From the NCBI RefSeq assembly GCF_937890585.1, contig NZ_CALACG010000201.1:1-8297 (forward strand): a stretch of 8,297 nucleotides of DNA, read 5' to 3'. This document shows, piece after piece, positions 1 through 5,823 of the stretch. Each line of letters starts with the position of its first letter. Positions within the stretch are counted from its first letter, which is position 1. Origin of the DNA: an uncultured Campylobacter sp. GTDB taxonomy: Bacteria; Campylobacterota; Campylobacteria; Campylobacterales; Campylobacteraceae. A program made the position numbers and the translations under genes. Under the pieces are notes generated by a model that was not told where the DNA came from, ran no database searches, and worked only from the letters and a program-made list of their open reading frames with translations.

Positions 1-448
1 AGAGACAGGTATAGGAGTAGAGCCAAGCTATTTGAAAGCAGCCAAGCTATTTGAAAAAGCTTGTGATGGTAATTTTTCTAAGAGTTGTTACAATTTAGGA
101 CTTTTATATACAAATAGCTTTAGAATAAAACAAGACTATCACAAGGCAGCTAAGCTATTTGAAAAAGCTTGTAATAGTGGAGATATTAAGGGTTGTTATA
201 ACTTGGGAGTTTTATACGATAACGGACAGGGCTTAAGACAGGATCGCTATAAAGCAGCTGAGCTATATAAAAAAGCTTGTAATAGTGGACATGCTACAGG
301 TTGCTTTAATTTGGGAGTTATACATGAAAAAGGACAAGGCTTAAGACAAAACTATCACACTGCAAAAGAATATTTTGGCAAGGCTTGTGATTTGGGTGAT
401 CAAGTGGGGTGTGATTTTTACAAAAAATTAAACGAAAAAGGCTTTTGA
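1..448 (+). CDS. Sel1-like repeat (Hcp-type) protein, 5'-truncated by window edge
   Basis: The frame is open from base 2, so the gene enters from outside the window and the TTG at 32 is not its start. The visible 148 residues hold four Sel1-like repeats of exactly 36 residues, each with a cysteine pair eight residues apart: C21/C29, C57/C65, C93/C101, C129/C137, counting from base 2. This is the HcpA/HcpC pattern, in which the pair forms a disulfide linking the two helices of a repeat, so the product should be exported to the periplasm or outside. The signal peptide is not visible. The loop of the second repeat (TNSFRIKQDY) lacks the usual Gly-x-Gly. The gene ends in TGA, followed 20 bp later by a hairpin. 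SLR proteins act as binding scaffolds; no specific partner can be read here. It is a diverged paralogue of the SLR gene at 685-1269. Confidence 0.9.
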   Translation, partial: ETGIGVEPSYLKAAKLFEKACDGNFSKSCYNLGLLYTNSFRIKQDYHKAAKLFEKACNSGDIKGCYNLGVLYDNGQGLRQDRYKAAELYKKACNSGHATGCFNLGVIHEKGQGLRQNYHTAKEYFGKACDLGDQVGCDFYKKLNEKGF

Positions 449-467
449 CACCTAAAATCAAACAAGC

Positions 468-490
468 AAGCTCTAACAAATTTAGAGCTT
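468..490 (+). terminator. Hairpin terminator after the first SLR gene
   Basis: A perfect 9-bp inverted repeat (AAGCTCTAA, loop CAAAT, TTAGAGCTT) begins 20 bp after the SLR stop codon. The T-rich stretch after the stem is broken (ctctaaattt), so it is a plausible but not textbook intrinsic terminator. It is symmetric enough to act on leftward transcription from the fragment at 499-622 as well. The equivalent gap after the second SLR gene has no such hairpin. Confidence 0.5.
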
Positions 491-493
491 CTC

Positions 494-622
494 TAAATTT
501 ATATCTTATTTTCTGAAAGTAGGATGTTTATATATGGATTTATGAGTGTTTCGCCACGTGCTGCGTAGAGCAAGACCTCTTTAAAGTAGTTGTCGTTTAT
601 GCCATAGGTGTGAAATTTATAC
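494..622. repeat. 129-bp direct repeat, copy A
   Basis: This segment matches 1275-1403 with a constant offset of 781 bp, no gaps and seven mismatches by hand alignment (about 95% identity). Similarity stops abruptly at both ends, so 622/623 is probably the duplication junction. Copy B contains the last 40 codons of the NosL-like gene; copy A has lost the rest of that gene. Confidence 0.93.
499..622 (-). pseudogene. 3' remnant of the NosL-like gene (last 40 codons)
   Basis: Read on the minus strand, this encodes residues 130-169 of the protein at 1280-1789 with two changes (E131K and L156I) and the same TAA stop. The signal peptide and most of the NosL module are missing. The frame stays open beyond the homology, and an ATG at 628-630 would give a 43-residue peptide, but no ribosome binding site precedes it, so I call it a remnant. 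It lies tail-to-tail with the truncated SLR gene exactly as the full gene lies with the second SLR gene. This points to a tandem duplication of an [SLR + gene tail] unit rather than independent decay. Confidence 0.85.
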
Positions 623-684
623 ACTAACATCAGGCTTGTTTCTCTAACAAAGAGGCAAATTAAATTTATAAAAATGAAGAAGAA

Positions 685-1269
685 ATGAAAAAGATTATTC
701 TTTTATCTGTGATCTTACTTACTACTGGCTTCTCTAAAGATCTTTTTGAGCTTGGGCTTGAGGCTTACAACAAAGGCGAGTTTGATAAAGCCGCCAAGCA
801 ATGGCAAAAAGCTTGCGACGATAATGTTGCTCGAGCTTGTCATAACTTAGGAGTTTTATATGAAGATGCTCAAGGTGTAAAACAAGACTATCACAAAGCA
901 GCCGAGCTATATAAACGATCATGCGATGGTGGATTTGTTGGTAGTTGCCTAAATTTAGGTGTTTTATATATAAAAGATCAAGGGGTAGAACAAGACTACA
1001 ACAAGGCTATCGAGCTATATAAAAAGGCTTGCGACGGCAACATCGCCGAAGCTTGCCATAACTTAGGTGCCTTATATGCACTAGGCAAAGGCGTAAAGCA
1101 GGACTATGACTCGGCAAAAAGATACGTTTTTAAAGCTTGCGCTCTAGGTTTCCAAGATGGGTGCGACTATCTTAATAAAATGATTGCCACAGATGATAAT
1201 GATGAAAAGATTGAGATCATATTTAAAACTATGATTAAAACGATCAATCATCTAAAACAAATCGACTAA
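685..1269 (+). CDS. Secreted Sel1-like repeat (Hcp-type) protein
   Basis: A complete protein of 194 residues. It starts with a typical signal peptide (KK, then a hydrophobic core to about residue 15, likely cleavage near residue 17). A helical lead-in (residues 18-40) is followed by four 36-residue Sel1-like repeats with cysteines at 44/52, 80/88, 116/124 and 152/160, an exact 36-residue period. These pairs should form disulfides, as in Helicobacter HcpA-C, making a right-handed solenoid in the periplasm or outside the cell. A charged tail of about 30 residues (165-194) is absent from the upstream paralogue. The ribosome binding site is weak (GAAGAA-like). The ATG at 685 is chosen because it begins the signal peptide; the ATG at 674 opens only a four-codon frame. 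The gene converges on the NosL-like gene with a 10-bp gap. Its binding partner is unknown. Confidence 0.92.
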   Translation: MKKIILLSVILLTTGFSKDLFELGLEAYNKGEFDKAAKQWQKACDDNVARACHNLGVLYEDAQGVKQDYHKAAELYKRSCDGGFVGSCLNLGVLYIKDQGVEQDYNKAIELYKKACDGNIAEACHNLGALYALGKGVKQDYDSAKRYVFKACALGFQDGCDYLNKMIATDDNDEKIEIIFKTMIKTINHLKQID

Positions 1270-1274
1270 CTTCG

Positions 1275-1403
1275 TAAATTTATATCTTATTTTCTGAAAG
1301 TAGGATGTTTATGTATGGATTTAGCAGTGTTTCGCCGCGTGCTGCGTAGAGCAAGACCTCTTTAAAGTAGTTGTCGTTTATGCCATACGTGTGAAACTCA
1401 TAC
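1275..1403. repeat. 129-bp direct repeat, copy B (parent copy)
   Basis: This is the partner of 494-622. It spans the last few bases of the SLR/NosL-like gap and the final 40 codons of the intact NosL-like gene. It is taken as the parent because only here does the reading frame continue into a full-length protein. Confidence 0.93.
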
Positions 1404-1789
1404 GCCCCTATGCCGTACCCCATCGGCGTGATATCGACCCTCGAGTACCAGGCATCTTGCGCTGGGATGTAGCGGTTTGTATCTCTTGAATAGACATATA
1501 ACTTGATCTTATCTTTGCTCTTTTGTGCCATATACCAGATGAAAGAATTTGTGATGTCGTTAAAGAAGTAGATGTCGCCATTTGGCATGATAGCCTGTGC
1601 CGTGTCGTTATTATCAGCGATGAGTGTTCTGCTCTCATAACATATATATTTATTTGGCGTGAGCACCTCGATCGGCTCTGATTTGTCGCTATGTGAAACT
1701 AAAATTTTATCGTCACTTATGTCGGCATTATAGGCTAGAACGGCTAAGACTAGAGCCAACAAACAAAGAGAAAAAATTTGCTTTATCAA
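1280..1789 (-). CDS. Small exported NosL-like protein, single degenerate module
   Basis: I place the start at TTG 1789-1787, which overlaps the TGA of the preceding gene (TTGA). It has an AAGAGGA ribosome binding site eight bases upstream and opens directly into a hydrophobic export segment (residues 5-19). The frame is open further upstream to 1849, but that part lies inside the preceding gene. The mature part fits the NosL fold by eye: a Cys (C50) where NosL has Cys-x-x-Cys-Gly-Met, then NGDIYFFND (70-78), RYIPAQDAWY (106-115) and TPMGYG (121-126). NosL proteins bind Cu(I) in the periplasm. Here the CxxC and the following Met are gone, so metal binding may be lost or rebuilt from C50, M68 and M123. 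There is no lipobox, so it is probably anchored by an uncleaved segment or is soluble. It is the last gene of the operon. Its tail is duplicated at 499-622. Confidence 0.78.
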   Translation of the reverse strand: MIKQIFSLCLLALVLAVLAYNADISDDKILVSHSDKSEPIEVLTPNKYICYESRTLIADNNDTAQAIMPNGDIYFFNDITNSFIWYMAQKSKDKIKLYVYSRDTNRYIPAQDAWYSRVDITPMGYGIGAYEFHTYGINDNYFKEVLLYAARGETLLNPYINILLSENKI

Positions 1790-2739
1790 AATAAAAATCC
1801 TCTTAACAAATAGTATTTGAGCACGTAAAGCGAGCAGATCAGCACGCAAACACTTAGCCAGATCGATGAAAATTTAAGCTTGTGCGAGTAGTTTGTCTTT
1901 GTGATGATCTCCACAAGATATGGCATAAGGCCGTAAAAAACGCCCAAAAATAAACTGCCCCAGATGAGGTAGCCAACGTAATAATAGTCGCTTCTTAGCA
2001 TGCAGTATGGGCACTTGTGATTTGGCTGCTCGTAGACGTAAAGCCCAAAAAAGTAGGTGATAGCGTAGTAACTAAGCACCAAAAATAGCAAATTTGCCAC
2101 AAAGCTTGCCATGCTCTGCTTTAAGAAATTTAGCGCCAAAATGACAAAAAATAGCACGAAAAATACGCTCACTAAGCCAAAATTTGTATAGCCAAAAGGG
2201 AGCTTTGGAGCTTGAAAAGTGACAGAGCAGCAAAAGACTGGCACTTTTAGCGGGATGTTATAAAAAAACGAAATTTCTATGCCAAGCTCGAGCAGTATCA
2301 TCACAAAAAGGCAGATGAAAATGGCATATTTTTTCTTTAGATATGGGAAATTTAGAGCCTGCAAGTCAAGCTTGTTTATAACCAGCCAGATACCAAGCCC
2401 AAATATCAGCAAAATTTTAGTGAGCATCAAGATGCCACCAAATTTATTTGAGCCGATCACGCCAGCCGAGCACATAGCCCCTGGCACGATGTCAGAGAGC
2501 TCGTTTAGACAAAGTGCGAAAAATATAAACAAAACAATCTTTGTACAGATGCTAAAGAGCAAGATCGTATTTACAAGGTAGTTTTGCTTTTCAAGTGAGT
2601 ATTGAAGCGATGTTAGCGCGTTATAGTCCCATGATCTAACGATCCTAACGACGTAAAATAGCGAAATACTCATCAAAACTAACAGCACAAACTCCGCTAA
2701 CAAAAAGGCGATAACGGCGTTTGATAAAAATACGCTCAT
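1786..2739 (-). CDS. Eight-helix membrane protein with outward Cys motifs
   Basis: A polytopic inner-membrane protein of 317 residues that I do not recognise as a named family. Hydrophobic segments lie near residues 5-33, 56-79, 101-122, 138-160, 187-205, 212-236, 252-275 and 291-310. Lys/Arg-rich loops after helices 1, 3, 5 and 7 put those loops in the cytoplasm and both termini outside. The three loops after helices 2, 4 and 6 then face the periplasm, and each carries cysteines: MC (89-90), CC (170-171) and HKCPYCM (241-247). CPYC is a glutaredoxin-like CxxC. Together these suggest metal capture or transfer, or thiol/disulfide exchange. The start ATG overlaps the TGA of the ATPase gene by -1 (ATGA), and the stop overlaps the TTG of the NosL-like gene. 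It probably works with the ABC pair. The substrate is not determined. Confidence 0.82.
   Translation of the reverse strand: MSVFLSNAVIAFLLAEFVLLVLMSISLFYVVRIVRSWDYNALTSLQYSLEKQNYLVNTILLFSICTKIVLFIFFALCLNELSDIVPGAMCSAGVIGSNKFGGILMLTKILLIFGLGIWLVINKLDLQALNFPYLKKKYAIFICLFVMILLELGIEISFFYNIPLKVPVFCCSVTFQAPKLPFGYTNFGLVSVFFVLFFVILALNFLKQSMASFVANLLFLVLSYYAITYFFGLYVYEQPNHKCPYCMLRSDYYYVGYLIWGSLFLGVFYGLMPYLVEIITKTNYSHKLKFSSIWLSVCVLICSLYVLKYYLLRGFLF
1787..1804 (-). promoter_or_regulatory. TTGA stop/start overlap with ribosome binding site
   Basis: AAGAGGA (1798-1804), eight bases, then TTG (1787-1789) whose last two bases belong to the TGA of the eight-helix protein gene. This decides the start of the NosL-like gene and implies translational coupling. 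A TTG start would lower its yield relative to the upstream genes. Confidence 0.65.
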
Positions 2740-3404
2740 ACTATCTCTCCGTTTTGTAAGCTTACAACCCTATCTGTCGCCTTTAGCTCGTCAAAAATGC
2801 TATCGTGAGTGGCGACTATGACACTTTTTTTAAGCGCCTTAAATGACTCTAACAAACCCAAAAACGCACGTGCGTTATCCCTATCTAAATTTGCCGTTGG
2901 CTCATCAGCCAATATAATGTCAGCGTCCATTGACAAAGCCCTAGCCACCGCACATCTTTGACGCTCGCCACCGCTTAAATTTGATACGTTTTCATCTCTT
3001 TTGTGAGCGATATTTGCAAGCTCAAGAGCCCTTTTTATCATCTCCTCACGCGCATTTGCCTTGAAATTTGTTAGAGCAAACGGAGCTAACAAATTTTCAT
3101 AGACGCTTAAGCCCTCTATGAGGTTAAAATTTTGAAAAACAAGCCCAAGCCTTTTATGTCTAAGCTCGGAGCAAAATGCGTCAGGCAACTTTGCGATGTT
3201 AGTGCCGTCTATCAAAATTTCCCCGCTAGTTGGCTTTTGAAGTAGGGCTATGAGCGAAAGCAGGGTGCTTTTACCACTTCCGCTAACGCCTTTTAGTATC
3301 ACTAACTCGCCGTTATTAACATCTAAATTTATATTTTTTAGAGCGCAAAACTCATTTTGTTTGCCTTGGTTATAGACTAGGCTAACGCCTCTAATGTTTA
3401 TCAT
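2736..3404 (-). CDS. ABC transporter ATPase, LolD/MacB type
   Basis: A complete 222-residue nucleotide-binding subunit. Walker A is at 39-47 (GVSGSGKST), the Q-loop at Q91, the signature LSGGERQ at 143-149, Walker B ending in ILADE (164-168) with PTANLD following, and the H-loop at H200. All catalytic residues are present. Length and the IxLxxVxLVYxQG-type N-terminus fit the LolD/MacB/FtsE group, whose members pair with FtsX-fold permeases and usually do mechanical work on periplasmic partners rather than move a solute through the membrane. The partner is encoded directly upstream; the ATG overlaps its TGA (ATGA), with GAGGG six bases before it. A dimer of this ATPase with two copies of the FtsX-type permease is the expected form. 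Confidence 0.95.
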   Translation of the reverse strand: MINIRGVSLVYNQGKQNEFCALKNINLDVNNGELVILKGVSGSGKSTLLSLIALLQKPTSGEILIDGTNIAKLPDAFCSELRHKRLGLVFQNFNLIEGLSVYENLLAPFALTNFKANAREEMIKRALELANIAHKRDENVSNLSGGERQRCAVARALSMDADIILADEPTANLDRDNARAFLGLLESFKALKKSVIVATHDSIFDELKATDRVVSLQNGEIV

Positions 3405-4510
3405 TTGAGTCCCTCATTTATGTCGCCACACGCCACACGCCACGATGGGATAAGCACAAATGCCAAAAATGGTATGACGCCAAAGACAAATATCAAAAAG
3501 AGCTTATCAAACTCCAAAATAGGCGTGAAATTTGTAAAATTTAAAAGCTCATCGCCTAAAAATATACCTTTTAAAAACGGAGCATTTAAAACAAATACAA
3601 AGAGATAAGCCAACATAACACCAAGCAAAAATGCGCTAACGCTAACGATGAAATTTTGTATAAATTTTAAAAAAATGATCTCTTTTATACAAAAGCCAAT
3701 ACTTCGCAAAATGGCTATCTCGCGCTTTTTACTACCATAGGCAAGTGAAATTTGGTTTTTTAGTAGCACGAAAAATATTAGCATAACGCTAACATAAATG
3801 CTCATAAAAATTCCGCCCTTATAGTAGTAAAGGTGCCTTACTTTTGCCACCTCGTCTTCTATGCTAAGAGCAAATGAATTTGGATATAAATTCTCTATTT
3901 TCAAAGCCACTTGGCTGATCTCGTCTGTATTTGGCACGTCTACATAGAGCTTTGTATACTCTTCGTCTTTTAAATTTAAGATAGCTCGCAAGGTATTTGG
4001 GTGTAAAAATATCGCGTTATTTGAGATAAGACCGCTTTGTTTTGGCATGGTTTTTAGAATTTTTACTGGTATCATGCGCTGTTCTGTTAAGAAATTAAAG
4101 CTCTCGTCGTAGTAAAGCTCATTCATAGCCGCCTTTACGCCCTCGCCAACGATCATCTCGTCTTCTTTTAGGCTATCATCCTCATATAGATGAAACCAAA
4201 CGCGCTTTTGCACGAAGTAGTACTCCCCATCAACCACGCCCCTAACGTCAGCCACGCCATCGATCTTTGAGATGTCGTAGATGTAGCCAGGGTGTATGAG
4301 GTCTCTTTTGCCAGCACGAAACGCGCTAACTACGATACTTGATCTATCCTTTACTAAGCTTATAAGATCATGCTGGATCGAGCCAGAGATGAAAAGCACC
4401 GAGCTTAGCACAAAGATAATGAGCGCAAATAGACAAAAGCTAAAAAGGTGGTCCTTTTTGTCTTTAAAGAGTAGGACCACAGCGTAGTTTATAAAATTCT
4501 TACCTATCAT
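3401..4510 (-). CDS. ABC permease, FtsX/MacB/LolE fold
   Basis: A 369-residue inner-membrane protein with the FtsX layout: a first helix (about 22-44), a periplasmic domain of roughly 185 residues, then three helices (about 232-252, 281-309, 336-356). The loop after helix 2 has the family hallmark KREIAILRSIGF (262-273), which contacts the ATPase, and the C-terminus ends in the typical PSWRVACGDINEGLK. I choose the ATG at 4510, not the one at 4555: AAAAAGG lies eight bases upstream and the 11-bp overlap with the small gene is normal for this operon, whereas 4555 has no binding site and would add 15 hydrophilic residues from inside the neighbour. The periplasmic domain has no cysteine, so metal binding, if any, must be by partners. 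Likely function: coupling ATP hydrolysis to conformational change acting on the neighbouring periplasmic or membrane proteins. Confidence 0.9.
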   Translation of the reverse strand: MIGKNFINYAVVLLFKDKKDHLFSFCLFALIIFVLSSVLFISGSIQHDLISLVKDRSSIVVSAFRAGKRDLIHPGYIYDISKIDGVADVRGVVDGEYYFVQKRVWFHLYEDDSLKEDEMIVGEGVKAAMNELYYDESFNFLTEQRMIPVKILKTMPKQSGLISNNAIFLHPNTLRAILNLKDEEYTKLYVDVPNTDEISQVALKIENLYPNSFALSIEDEVAKVRHLYYYKGGIFMSIYVSVMLIFFVLLKNQISLAYGSKKREIAILRSIGFCIKEIIFLKFIQNFIVSVSAFLLGVMLAYLFVFVLNAPFLKGIFLGDELLNFTNFTPILEFDKLFLIFVFGVIPFLAFVLIPSWRVACGDINEGLK

Positions 4511-4685
4511 ATACAAAGCCTTTTTGCCCCTTTTGGTTGAAGCTAAAAGCGGCATTTGTCCTTGTTATCTTTGAAATTTCTCTTAGCTCATCTTGCTTTG
4601 CTTTGTGGTCAAAGCTAAGGTAGTGCGCCGCTAAAAGCGTGTAAGAGAGTCCAAAAAATAACGCCAAAAATGCTAGAAATTTCAC
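4500..4685 (-). CDS. Small exported or membrane-anchored protein, 61 residues
   Basis: A small gene wedged between the tandem-NosL gene and the permease gene. It starts at GTG 4685, one base after the upstream TAA, with no clear ribosome binding site, so translation is probably coupled. Its end overlaps the permease gene by 11 bp. The first 20 residues form a hydrophobic export or anchor segment, followed by a charged part (residues 25-61) with no cysteine. The only visible histidines are H21 and H27. I do not recognise a family. It is supported as real by the tight fit between its neighbours, its signal-like N-terminus and the fact that its 3' end carries the binding site for the permease. 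It may be a small accessory subunit of the ABC complex; this is inference only. Confidence 0.7.
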   Translation of the reverse strand: MKFLAFLALFFGLSYTLLAAHYLSFDHKAKQDELREISKITRTNAAFSFNQKGQKGFVYDR

Positions 4686-4686
4686 T

Positions 4687-5805
4687 TTATTTACCGATAT
4701 AAGTCTTTATCTCGTCAAATTTTATGACACCTTTGCCAGCGTGATCTTTCATAAAGCTCTGAGCCTTTGCTTCGTCTTTAAATGGGATAAATTCCTCGCC
4801 CATCGGTCCAAAAACGTTTGAGCCATGCACGTAAAACGCCTCTTTTGCATCGAGCTTTTCAAGCGTGTAATAATCACTCACATAAGCCTCTTTCATCTTA
4901 TCGTTTGTATAGTAAAACTGCGCCATATCTTTTACGCCGTCAAAGTAATAGTCCTTGCCATCAGCCTTGATAAGTGTCGCCCATGGAGAATTTTTCACGA
5001 TCATACCGCACACTGCACATCTCGTACCCTCTGGCACGACTATCCTCTCAGGTTTTTTAGCCTTAGCCTCTTTGCCCTCTTTGCCTAAATTTGCTGGAGC
5101 GTCCCATAGATAAAGAGCTGCAGCTTGTAAGTGTTTGTCGTACTCTGGAGCTTTGTTAGCCTCTTTTACGTCGCATACTTTTTTAAGGTGAGCTTTTAGC
5201 TCAGAGATAGCCTTAAAGTTTTTTGGATCAGTTTTGTCGCAGTTTGCCTCGTAAAATTCCTTACCATGTGCGTAAACGCCGTCCTCACGCTTGGCTTTGA
5301 TCATCTTATTATCGCCTGCAAAGTCTTGTCCAGCGATCTCGTAAGCTTTGGCAAAGTTCATTATCTCGCCGCCATTTGCTGCTTGAAATTCTTTCGCGTC
5401 GGCCTCAGTTGAGAAGGCGTATTTGCTATTTCTAGTCATTGTGCCTTTGACGCTACTGCCAACTACGTAAAACGCCTTGTTTACGTCGATCAAATTTAAA
5501 TTTTTAGTATCAACGACTTGCGCCTCGCTTGGGATCTTGCCTTCTGTGAGCTCATATAAGCAGTGTAGTGACGCTACTTGTTTGCCGTTATAAACGTGGT
5601 TTGTTTTATAAAATTTAACCAAATTCATACCGCAAACTGCGCAGTACTCTTTGCCTTCGCCACTTCCTACCAAAGTAGCTTTGCTAGGTTCGACGCTTTG
5701 AAACATAGGCTGCATTTTATTAGCGGCTGCACCGTGATCATGCGTGCAAGTAGCAAAAAGTAGGCTAGCAAGTAGTGCAGAACCCAAAACAGAACGTAAA
5801 ATCAT
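4687..5805 (-). CDS. Exported protein with two NosL modules and a cytochrome-like linker
   Basis: A 372-residue protein. The N-terminal signal segment (1-19) is followed by Cys20-THDH; FATC is a poor lipobox, so lipidation is uncertain. NosL module 1 covers about 53-157, with C55AVC58GM60, H81-C82 and GTM at 121-123. Module 2 covers about 261-370, with C263AVC266GM268, a YYFDG strand (286-290), and GPMG (333-336) in place of the usual TPMG. Both keep the Cys/Met set that binds Cu(I) in this family, so two copper sites are likely. Between them (about 172-235) is a stretch shaped like a class I cytochrome c: GKEFYEANC (181-189) and a last helix LQAAALYLWD (226-235), but without CxxCH. C189 and C211 could pair instead. 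AAAGGAG five bases before the ATG is the best binding site in the window, which suggests strong synthesis. It is the first clearly metal-linked gene of the downstream cluster and probably hands copper on to partners encoded there. Confidence 0.88.
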   Translation of the reverse strand: MILRSVLGSALLASLLFATCTHDHGAAANKMQPMFQSVEPSKATLVGSGEGKEYCAVCGMNLVKFYKTNHVYNGKQVASLHCLYELTEGKIPSEAQVVDTKNLNLIDVNKAFYVVGSSVKGTMTRNSKYAFSTEADAKEFQAANGGEIMNFAKAYEIAGQDFAGDNKMIKAKREDGVYAHGKEFYEANCDKTDPKNFKAISELKAHLKKVCDVKEANKAPEYDKHLQAAALYLWDAPANLGKEGKEAKAKKPERIVVPEGTRCAVCGMIVKNSPWATLIKADGKDYYFDGVKDMAQFYYTNDKMKEAYVSDYYTLEKLDAKEAFYVHGSNVFGPMGEEFIPFKDEAKAQSFMKDHAGKGVIKFDEIKTYIGK

Positions 5806-5810
5806 ATCAT

Positions 5811-5817
5811 CTCCTTT
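5811..5817 (-). promoter_or_regulatory. Strong ribosome binding site of the tandem-NosL gene
   Basis: AAAGGAG lies five bases before the ATG at 5805 in an 18-bp intergenic gap. It is near-consensus and fixes the start. The other gene junctions from here to 1280 rely on overlap and coupling. Confidence 0.85.
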
Positions 5818-5823
5818 AGTATA

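Noticed and set aside
32..448. A complete SLR gene beginning at TTG 32
   Set aside because: The frame is open back to base 2 and already reads as Sel1-like sequence (GIGVEPSY), there is no signal peptide, and no ribosome binding site precedes the TTG. It is the 3' part of a longer gene.
667..672. TATAAA as the -10 element of the second SLR gene
   Set aside because: It ends only 12 bases before the ATG, leaving almost no leader. AT-rich sequence here gives such matches by chance, and no convincing upstream element was seen between 623 and 684.
1..1269. 108-bp periodicity suggesting a repeat array or CRISPR
   Set aside because: The period comes from 36-residue Sel1-like repeats in coding frame; the copies are diverged and there are no spacers.
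1790..1849. Extended N-terminus of the NosL-like protein to 1849
   Set aside because: It would overlap the membrane protein gene by 64 bp and put charged residues in front of the export segment; the TTG at 1789 has the better binding site.
4508..4555. Permease start at ATG 4555
   Set aside because: No ribosome binding site, and the extra 15 residues are hydrophilic and lie inside the small gene; the ATG at 4510 has AAAAAGG at good spacing.
4825..5088. Open frame on the + strand opposite the tandem-NosL gene, and similar ones at 2279-2581, 6671-6874 and 7458-7709
   Set aside because: They are antisense to well-supported genes, with no domain, signal or binding site of their own.
1280..5805. 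A nitrous oxide reductase (nos) cluster
   Set aside because: NosL domains are present, but the ATPase and permease are of the LolD/FtsX type, not NosF/NosY, and there is no nosZ or nosD in the window.
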